64,000 nt of DNA from NCBI GenBank assembly GCA_013398955.1, contig VWPU01008482.1, forward strand, positions 1 to 64,000, in the 5' to 3' direction. A model generated the notes under the pieces. The model was given only the letters and a program-made list of their open reading frames with translations. It made no database searches and was not told where the DNA came from. The position numbers were made by a program, and so were the translations under genes. The stretch comes from Callaeas wilsoni. Taxonomy: Eukaryota > Chordata > Aves > Passeriformes > Callaeidae. Shown piece by piece: positions 56,293-64,000 of this stretch. Within the stretch, counting starts at the first letter, position 1. Each line of letters opens with the position of its first letter.

Positions 56293-57440
56293 AGTCCTGG
56301 AGTTTCCTTCATCCGTGGTGTTCTGGAGAATCCCTGGGTTGTGGGATCGCTCATCCCCACTCTCATCCCGCTTCAAAGCCCGGTGGATCCCACCTGTTTT
56401 CATTTCCACATAAAAAGCCAGATAAATAAAAAATTCCCCCTCTTCTCCCCCGAAGCTAAACGTGAGATAAAATCACCGCTCCCTGGAAGAAACCGTAATT
56501 ATTTCGAGGATGTCCCCAGATTAAAAACGCCATCCGGGAGACCTTTATTCCTCCGGGAACTGATCCCCTCTTGGAAAAACACCGGGAAAAAAAAGCTCCT
56601 GCACCCCATCCCTGCTGTTATTTTCATTCCTTTGTGTTCTGTTTGCACAGAAGCTGCACAATTCCATTTGCCGCCTCCCACACGGAGCTGGTGCCTCCCA
56701 AATGCAGCAGGTTCCTGTGGAACCGGGAGCAAATCCGCCTGGAATCCCAAAAAAAATTTTGAAAAAAGGAATTTTGTTTTCATGCTGTTATCTTGAGTTG
56801 CCAGCGAGGGGATCAGGATGTGTTTGGATTTTGGGATTGGATTTGCCTCTGGAAAAGGCTCTAGATTCATTTTAGATGTTGTTGACTTTGGAATTGAATA
56901 TTTGTGTTTTGCCATAAAATGCAAAATTTATTAAAACTATGGAAGTGTTGTTTGATCCCAGTTTTATCTCCCACTTCCCAGTTCACGTTAAATTATTGAT
57001 GAATTGCTTTGGAAGAGAACTTTGTGATAGAAGAGCAGGGTTTGATGCTTTCCTTGCCTGTGGTTTTCATCACTTTATCTTGAATTTTCATGGTTTGAAA
57101 TAATTAAACGAATATAAAATATTCGTTTAATGCCGTGAATATAAAAATATTCATTTAAAACCAAAAACCAGAAGAGGTTATGGTTTATTCTTGGGTTTGA
57201 CTGAAGATTTCGTTTAGATTTAACTGAAAATTCCCGTTTAAAGCGCAGCAACTCATCCCAAACGTTGGGAATTGACAGATTCCATGGGATCCTGGGAGGG
57301 GCTGCCAGGTTGGAGAAGCCAAACTCGTGGATCCCACAAAATTGGGGTGGGAATTATGTCCAGAGGTTTTGGATGGATGCAAAAGTTGAAGGTGAGGCAG
57401 GTGAACGACAGTCCTGGGGAAGAGAAGTCGCAGATTTATG
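56293..57440 (+). other. PDE4B: Intron, nothing recognised
   Basis: Contains a partly palindromic AT-rich stretch at 57099-57145 (two attaaacgaatataaaatattc-type words in inverted order). No exon or mobile element recognised. Confidence 0.55.
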
Positions 57441-57550
57441 TGGATCAGTTTCTTGGAATTGAGTTTCCCAGATTTCCATCCGTTTCAGGAGCTGTNAAAG
57501 TTTCTTGGAACTGAGTTTCCTGGATTTCCATCCGTTTCAGGAGCTGTTCC
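57441..57550 (+). repeat. Local tandem duplication around a single N
   Basis: agtttcttggaattgagttt, cccagatttccatccgtttc, aggagctgt is followed by the N at 57496 and then repeated almost exactly (agtttcttggaactgagttt, cctggatttccatccgtttc, aggagctgt). The period is about 51-52 bp. Confidence 0.9.
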
Positions 57551-57974
57551 CGGGAATATTTTTTAATATTCACGGCACATTCCGTGTATTAAGAACAGCG
57601 TGTTATGGATGGATGTTATGGACATTGTAATTGTAAATTACAGCGTTTAGCTGGGTGAAATTCCTAATTAACTCCCTAACGAGCTGCCAGGGCAATTAGC
57701 AAAGCCAGGGCTTTAAAGGATGCGGGGAAAGCTGGATTTCATGGATGTGGGTGGGGAAATTGGCCTTGGAATTAAATTGGAAAAGTAGAATTTATTAACC
57801 AGTGTTTCATTGCTCCGGTGCTGATCGGGAGACATGGATCCAATTATGTGGGATTATTTTTTAGGAAAACAGGAGTTTATCCCGGCAGTTGCCTTCAGCC
57901 AGATCTCCAACCATTTCTGATCGACCAATCCCTAATTTTTAGCCTTCCTGAGGCAGATTTCCAGGGAGAGGCTT
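57551..57974 (+). other. PDE4B: Intron, nothing recognised
   Basis: Short intronic stretch without features. Confidence 0.55.
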
Positions 57975-58190
57975 TAAACTGAAGGGTTAAATGGGATATT
58001 GGGAAGGAATTCCTGGCCGGAAGGGTGGGGACGACCTGGAATGGAATTCCCAGATTTGCTGTGGCTGCCCCTGGATCCCTGGAAGTGCCCAGGGCCGGGC
58101 TGGAGCAGCCTGGGACAGTGGAAGTGTCCCTGGGGTGGGAATGGAGCTTTAAGGTCCTTCCCAACCCAAACCATTCCAAGATATTCCAAC
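57975..58190 (+). mobile_element. CR1 3' end
   Basis: Sense copy: tgaagggttaaatgggatat, tgggaaggaattcctggccg, tttgctgtggctgcccctgg, gctggagcagcctgggacag, tttaaggtccttcccaaccc and aaaccattccaagatattcc. Confidence 0.93.
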
Positions 58191-58949
58191 AGGATTTAAT
58201 TGGAGTCAAAGGTAATTAGGTTAATTAGCTTCCCTCAGATAAAGGAAGAGTTAAAAATGGGAACAAACCAGCTGAAAGCACAACAAATCCCCCATTTCAG
58301 TTTCCCACACGGGGAGGAGGAAATTCCTCACGGAAATCGGGACTAAAATCCATCTAAAGGCAGGTTTGTCCAAGAGCTGAATTACTCATAGCAGCTGCAA
58401 TGGCAGGGAGGGGCTGCAGGGACATTAATTAATTAATTACCCCCCTCAGCCTCGTTAGTGCCACTGGAAGCCCCCGTGGAATTCCTGTCATGTCCAGTTA
58501 GCAGCCCATTAATCCAGAGGTGACTGTTTCCTTCAGGAGGGATCACATCCCATTTGTTTGGTTCTGATTTTATTCGTTGGATTCTGATTTCATCTCGATT
58601 TTATTAATTTGGCCCCATTTCCAGGCGAAACAATTCCCAGTTGCTCTCCAAATTTGAACATTCACAGGCCTAAAAACTGGGTTTGCCCAGGTTTTAAGTC
58701 CAAACACACCAGTCTGGGAGGCTGAGTTTTTCCAGACGTGCTCCTCGTGTGGAGGACTTGGAAAAAAAATCAGGCTCAGGCCAAGTTTCTGTTCTCCTAA
58801 ATTCAGGAATAACCTTGCAGCTGAGCCTGCTCCCCCCTGGAATTGCTCCTTGGAGTGGCAGAGCCTTGGAGATTTCAGAGCTGCACCTCGGATTCTGGGA
58901 GAGCTTTTGGAACATTCGGGTGGTATCCGTGTGGAATGTGTGCAAGAAT
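58191..58949 (+). other. PDE4B: Intron, nothing recognised
   Basis: Mixed intron with attaattaattaatt at 58425-58438. No exon seen. Confidence 0.55.
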
Positions 58950-59125
58950 CGTGGAATATCCTTGCAAGGATCCACAAGGATCGTTGATCCGGCTCCTGGC
59001 CTTGCACAGGACAATCCCAAAATCCCACCCTGGGCATCCCTGAGAGCGCTGGCCAAAGCCTGCTGGAGCTCTGGCAGGTTTGGGAATGTGCCCATTCCCT
59101 GGGGAGCTGCTCCAGGGCCTGGCAC
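58950..59125 (-). mobile_element. CR1 3' region, variant subfamily
   Basis: Reverse copy: aatcgtggaatatccttgca, aggatccacaaggatcgttg, ctcctggccttgcacaggac, aatcccaccctgggcatccc and ttccctggggagctgctcca. It is the reverse counterpart of the type at 48530. Confidence 0.85.
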
Positions 59126-61424
59126 CCCCTGGGGCAGGGATTTTTCCTGATTTTAGAGGGGAATCAACGCCAGCGGCCGAACCGGGACAAACCGGTGGCG
59201 TTTTTGTGCTCCCCGCGATCCACATTTCCCTTCCCTTCATACCCACGGCTTCATCCCTTCCTCCTGAAGTCATCCATGGCACAACAGATCCTGCAGTTCC
59301 CTGGAGCCTGTGGGAATTCCAGGAATTCCAGCAGCTCAGCGTCCCATCCTGCCCAACAGCCCGTGGTTTTCCCACGGGCTCTGGAATTCCGTGAGAACGG
59401 GGCAGTTTTCCTCCTCAGCAGGTTCTCCCTGCTCTGGCAGGGCTCGGAGCCGGGGTCAGGAGGAGAGGGACACTGGAGGTGGGATCGGGATCCAGCTCCG
59501 CTTGGGATAAGCGGATCTTTCCTCCGGGAGCTGAGCTGGATCTTAATGAAGCCTTCCTTGGGCAGGCAAAGAAATGTCATTTATCAGCTGGGAATTCTCT
59601 CATTTAGGGGACAAAAACCATCCCAGAGTTTCTGTGCTGTGCCAATCCTTTCGGAAAATCGGGGAAATTTCATATCCCAGCTGGTTTTTGGGGGGGAAAC
59701 AGCAATAAATCGCATCCTGCAGCGATAATTGGGATTTCAGGCAGCTGGGAATGGCAGGAGTGAGGGGGTGACACCTGGAGGGTCACACCTGGACATCTGG
59801 GAAGGTCTCGCTTCGAGCAGGGAGATCCCCACACAAAAATAATTCCCTAAAAGCAGAGGATTTTGGGGATTTTCGGTTTCGTGCAGTGCCTGAGTCCCTC
59901 AGCCCTTCCTTTTGAGGGAAAACACAACCGGACGGAGAAGGGAGAGGATTTGTCCTCCTCAAATCGACTTAAATAGAAAAACCAGGAATTCTTGGCTTGC
60001 GGGGATTTGCTCCAGCCCACAAGGCACGGAGGCTGGCACATTTGGAATTTGTAACCCCGAATCCTGGTCTCTCGTAGGCCAGATTTTGTGGGATGAAGAG
60101 GATCAGAGCAATGAGCAGATTCCTTCCCAGGCTCTCCACGTTATCCTGGATATTACGGCAGTTTAATCATCCAGAACTTCCAGGAGCAGTCTATTCCACA
60201 GCTTTTCCAGTAGGATCCTCAAGGAGATGCTCATCGTCTTCTTGTCCCCATAATCATAAAGTTAAAATCTCATGGAGTGGGCTGGAAGAGCCCAAATGAG
60301 GTTTTCTGCCCCAAAAGCTGTTAAAATATTGCCCTAAATAGAAGAAAAGCTCATTCCTCGTTAATGGGAATAATAATAATTGCTGATATTTGGGATAATT
60401 TGGGGGGGGAACTGGAAAAAACACACATCCATGGAGTCTTTCCTTGCTGACTCAATTTTTTGTGGATAACATGAGGTGAAATTTAGCCTGAAATCCCTTT
60501 TTTCTCCTCTTCCCTTCCCTGTTTTCCATGAATTTCTATTCCCTTTTGTCCCCCATTAAGGACCCTCCCGTGGGTGCCCACTCAAGATCTGCTCCTGATT
60601 TTCTGTGAATTATTTAAAGGCTTTTGCTGCAATCAGAACTCATTAATTCCCTTTGCAAGGACAGTTCAGACACCAAAAAACCTCAGAACTTCAGTAGAAT
60701 TTTGTATTTTTAAATGCTCGTTCCAGATTTGACTCCTCTCAGTGGCTGGGATGGTTCCCAGGGCATTCTTTGGTGATAAAAGAGATTAAAACTCTGTTTT
60801 AACAAAAAATGTAAGCTCATTTTCAACATTAAGCACAATAATCTTTATCCACAAAAGCCTTAAAATTCCCTGCCCTGTGCTTCACCTCGGCTGCCTCAAC
60901 TCCAAATTGTCGGGATGCTTCCTTCGATTGAAAATCCCTCTATTTACGGCGGAAAAAACCCCAAAAATGCAATGTTTAATCCAAAAACGTGACGGTCAGA
61001 GGATAAATCTTCCTCATTTCCAAACATTTATACAAGGGAAAGGAAAATCCATCCAAATCCAAGGGAAGAATCTCCAGAGAACAAATAAAACTCGAGGGCT
61101 GTGGAAGAATTTCACCCGCAGGTTCTATTTTGGTGTGTAAAACGCGGAGTTACGATGTCGGAACTCTTGTTTTTCATCGGGTTTTTAATTTGGTAAATTT
61201 GCTGTTGATGTTTGGTTTCCCCAAGCAGCCCCGCTGTAAAAGTGTGCCAGAAATGGGATGATGAGCTCGGCGCACAGCAAAAACTCCCCGGAGTTTGTGA
61301 AGGTGTCCCAGGATCAAACCCCACAGGGCAGCTGGAGAACGACCCAAAATTACAGACTGGGAGAAGAAATCATTCCATGACCTTTGGTATTTCTTCCTAG
61401 GAGGAAACAGCAACTTCAGAGGAG
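59126..61424 (+). other. PDE4B: Intron, nothing firmly recognised
   Basis: Mixed intron. 59160-59480 is moderately GC-rich with opposing open frames. A fragment at 60265-60300 (catggagtgggctggaagag) may be a decayed CR1 tail but is too short to call. Confidence 0.5.
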
Positions 61425-62042
61425 AATTTCAGGGTGAATTCTTTTAAATTTCAGGGTGAATTCTTCTAAATATCAAAGTGAATTCTTCTAAATATCAAAG
61501 TGAATTCTTTTAAATTTCAGGGTGAATTCTTCCAAATATCAGAGTGAATTCTTTTAAATATCAAAGTGAATTCTTTTAAATTTCAGGGTGAATTCTTCTA
61601 AATTTCAGGGCGAATTCTTCTAAATGTCAAAGTGAATTCTTTTAAATTTCAGGGTGAATTCTTCTAAATATCAAAGTGAATTCTTTTAAATTTCAGGGTG
61701 AATTCTTTTAAATTTCAAGGTGAATTCTTTTAAATTTCAGGGTGAATTCTTCTAAATGTCAAAGTGAATTCTTCTATATATCAAAGTGAATTCTTCTAAA
61801 TATCAAAGTGAATTCTTTTAAACTTCAGAGTGAATTCTTTTAAATTTCAGGGTGAATTCTTTTCGATTTCAAAGTGAATTCTTTTAAATTTCAGGGTGAA
61901 TTCTTCTAAATTTCAGAGTGAATTATTTTAAATTTCAAAGTGAATTCTTTTAAATTTCAGGGTGAATTCTTCTAAATATCAACATGAATTCTTTTAAATT
62001 TCAAAGTGAATTCTTTTATATTTCAGGGTGAATCCTTTTAAA
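61425..62042 (+). repeat. 22-bp tandem repeat, about 28 units
   Basis: The unit is gtgaattcttttaaatttcagg with frequent variants ctaaatatcaaa and tcaaa for the last part. Almost every unit carries GAATTC. Two main unit types (ttttaaatttcaggg and tctaaatatcaaa) are interleaved. Units of the first type end in a T-rich run plus tttcag, similar to a 3' splice site. Confidence 0.95.
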
Positions 62043-62203
62043 TTGATCTTTTCAGGTGATTTTTAAATAGAATTCCATTGGCATCTCTTTAATTGCAATG
62101 CTACGGAGATTTTCTCCAGGAAAACCACCAAGGAATCGTCAGCACGATAGGATTGGCCAATATATTTTCAATTAAACTCTCCAATTCCTTGATCTAATTC
62201 CAT

Positions 62204-62252
62204 TATCCCAGAATTGTTAGGGTTGGATAGGAGCTCCAGGATCAAGTCCAAG
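62204..62252 (-). mobile_element. CR1 3' tail
   Basis: tatcccagaattgttagggt, tggataggagctccaggatc and aagtccaa form a reverse tail of about 50 bp. Confidence 0.75.
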
Positions 62253-62599
62253 CTCCAGGGAATGAATCCATTTTCCCTCCTGATTTTTCAGGTTTGTCTC
62301 CTGAAGGTTTCCTTTGATCATCTCAGGTTTTTCACCTCAAGTTTTTCTTTTAACCCTGGTTCAAAGGATCCTAAAATCCAAACCTCCCAATTTATTTTTT
62401 TATTTCAAAAGGCCAAGCAATCCTTTTCCTTAGCACAACTCCGTGGGTTTATTGTTTGGGTGGATACAAAGATTTCCTCCTCCAATAATTGAGACAAGTG
62501 TGTTTTCCTTGGGATCTATTCCTAATAAAACAGTAGGGATTTCACATCTTGGGGGCTAAAAATAGCCAGGCCTTGGGTTTAATTACAGAGTTTTCTTCT

Positions 62600-63003
62600 C
62601 CCGAAGATTGTGTGCGCCGGAGGTTGGAAGGGTTTTGTTTCCAAGGAAACAAATGCTCTGCGCTCGCCGTGCATCCGACGTTTTCCTGCAGGAAAATGCC
62701 ATCGCCGGGCTCCCGGGAGAGGGGGGAGCGGGCGGTGGCATCGCCTCGCTGGCACAACCTGCATTCCCGTTTTCCTGGAACGGGAGCGTTTGTCTCCGGG
62801 TGCCCTCGGAAGGGCTGGTGGCTCCATCCCAATCTCAGGCGGGGTCGCTCCGTGCTCCGAGTGCCCCTGGAAGCTGAGGGGCTGCGGGAGCGTGGTGGGC
62901 GCCCGGAATTCCACACCTGGGACGTTTCCCAGCTCTGCTTCCACGCGGAATAGGAAACTGCTGAGTGCACAAGGGAGGTCGGCGCGGCCGTAGGCTTTGA
63001 CCT
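62600..63003. promoter_or_regulatory. CpG-rich block, possible CpG island
   Basis: I count roughly 30 or more CpGs in 400 bp (tgtgcgccgg, tgcgctcgccgtgcatccga, gagcgggcggtggcatcgcc, ggtcggcgcggccgtagg), against a CpG-poor intron on both sides. Overlapping open frames on both strands look like GC-rich chance. It might be an internal promoter or simply a GC-rich island; no exon was recognised. Confidence 0.45.
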
Positions 63004-63283
63004 GGCAAGGGGACACGGGGAATGGCTTCCCACTTCCAGAGGGTTAAATGGGATATTGGGAAGGAATTCCTCCCTGTGAGGGTGGGGAGGGCCTGGAATG
63101 GATTTCCCAGAGAAGCTGTGGCTGCCCCTGCATCCCTGGAATTGTCCTGGACAGGGCTTGGAGCATCCTGGGATAGTGGGAGCTGTCCCTGTCCATGGCA
63201 CTGGGTGAGCTTTAAGTTCCCTCCCTTTAAGTTCCCTCCCTTTAAGTTCCCTCCCAAACCAAACCGTTCCAGGATTCCGGGAT
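63004..63283 (+). mobile_element. CR1 3' end with an internal 15-bp triplication
   Basis: Sense copy: gacacggggaatggcttccc, acttccagagggttaaatgg, gtggggagggcctggaatgg, agctgtccctgtccatggca and ccaaaccaaaccgttcc. The block tttaagttccctccc is present three times in a row (63211-63255) where other copies have it once. Confidence 0.92.
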
Positions 63284-64000
63284 TCTGGGAAGAGTTGTTT
63301 TTATGCGTTGCAGGTGTGAGAGGCTTCCCAATTCCATCCCCATTCCTCTGAAAGTTAGGGAAATGGGAGCAATGAAAGTGGTCTGAAAATCACAGGAATG
63401 GGCAAACAGCTCGGGAAGAGTCCAGATGCCAAAGTCCAACTCTTTTTTCTGTGAGCGGAGGGGGTTTTTTGGAAATCTTTGGGAAGAGCCTCTCTTCTCC
63501 CTCTCCTGAGATAAGGATATTTAGAGGGCAGGGAATGTAAGTGATGAGGAATTACGGTTAAATTCATGCATTCACAAGGTGTGGATGTGTGACGTGGAAT
63601 ATTCTGGGAATCAGGATTAAATCCCTCCAAGGACTTGAACCTTTTCCTGAAAACTGCTCTGGGAGCAGCACTTCCTCAGCAGATCCAAAGGGGCTCCGGG
63701 AGAGCTGCGGAGAGAATTCCCAAAGCCATTATTTTGTGGTTTTGAAGTTTATTGTTGAGCCTCTGTGGAGAACAGGTGCACCCAGATGGAATTGGAAGGA
63801 ATATCCCCTTCCATTCCCAACGGAGCAGCTCCGAGGCTCTGTTTTTCTGTACCAGGCTCTGCACAACAAAGCTCAGCTTAACTGTGTGCAGTTAACTCTG
63901 GGAAATGTTCTGGCACATCCACTCCTCCCAAATTATTTAAAAATTAGTGCTGTTGTGAACGTTCACAGTTTCCAGCGTGCCAAAATCTCCTGGCTTGGCT
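63284..64000 (+). other. PDE4B: Intron to the end of the window
   Basis: Mixed intron with no recognised exon, repeat or mobile element. The frame continues beyond the window. Confidence 0.55.

Noticed and set aside
61425..62042. CRISPR-like regular spacing of a 22-bp unit
   Set aside because: Units are directly adjacent with no unique spacers, in vertebrate intron DNA; it is a minisatellite.
62542..63201. 219-codon minus-strand frame
   Set aside because: Covers the CpG-rich block and a CR1 antisense region; composition explains its openness.
1..64000. A novel prokaryote-type defence, mobile or biosynthetic system
   Set aside because: The sequence is vertebrate intron with two sets of PDE4B exons; nothing supports an operon, phage or integrative element.

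Overview
This is vertebrate nuclear DNA, almost certainly from a bird. At least 35 fragments of the CR1 (chicken repeat 1) non-LTR retrotransposon are scattered over both strands, genes are sparse, and the only convincing coding sequence consists of short exons with consensus splice sites. A songbird is my guess from the style of the CR1 copies; the sequence does not prove it. There is no prokaryotic or viral gene system here. Nearly all longer open frames are chance products of CR1 copies, tandem repeats or GC-rich DNA.

The window lies in the 5' half of PDE4B (cAMP-specific 3',5'-cyclic phosphodiesterase 4B), plus strand. It holds the isoform-specific N-terminal exons of two long isoforms. 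PDE4B1 uses an exon at 40-149 (coding from 108) spliced to 2630-2865. PDE4B3 uses its own first exon with the ATG at 19695 and the donor after 19930, inside a CpG island. Both sets end in the same phase (TG|, two bases of a Cys codon), as expected if both splice to the same downstream UCR1 exon. I did not find that exon or the catalytic exons, so the intron after the PDE4B3 exon appears to exceed 44 kb.

Layout: 1-2865, PDE4B1 exons and a 2.5 kb intron whose last 660 bp are a minisatellite running almost into the acceptor. 2866-18950, intron with tandem arrays of 80-bp, 61-bp and 21-bp units, a duplicated 185-bp block, a pyrimidine-rich stretch and several CR1 copies. 18950-20165, CpG island, putative PDE4B3 promoter, upstream ORFs and the PDE4B3 exon. 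20166-64000, intron with further arrays (20, 68, 67/82, 20, 165 and 22-bp units), a 619-base assembly gap inside the 165-bp array, two single-N joins inside repeats, most of the CR1 copies, a second CpG-rich block at 62600-63005, and a few stretches with clustered transcription-factor-like motifs.

The most useful leads are the minisatellite that carries copies of the PDE4B1 exon 2 acceptor (including one in frame 36 nt upstream), a phase-compatible candidate alternative first exon in the CpG island, a 21-bp array open in all three forward frames, and a 22-bp array in which many units end in a 3'-splice-site-like string.
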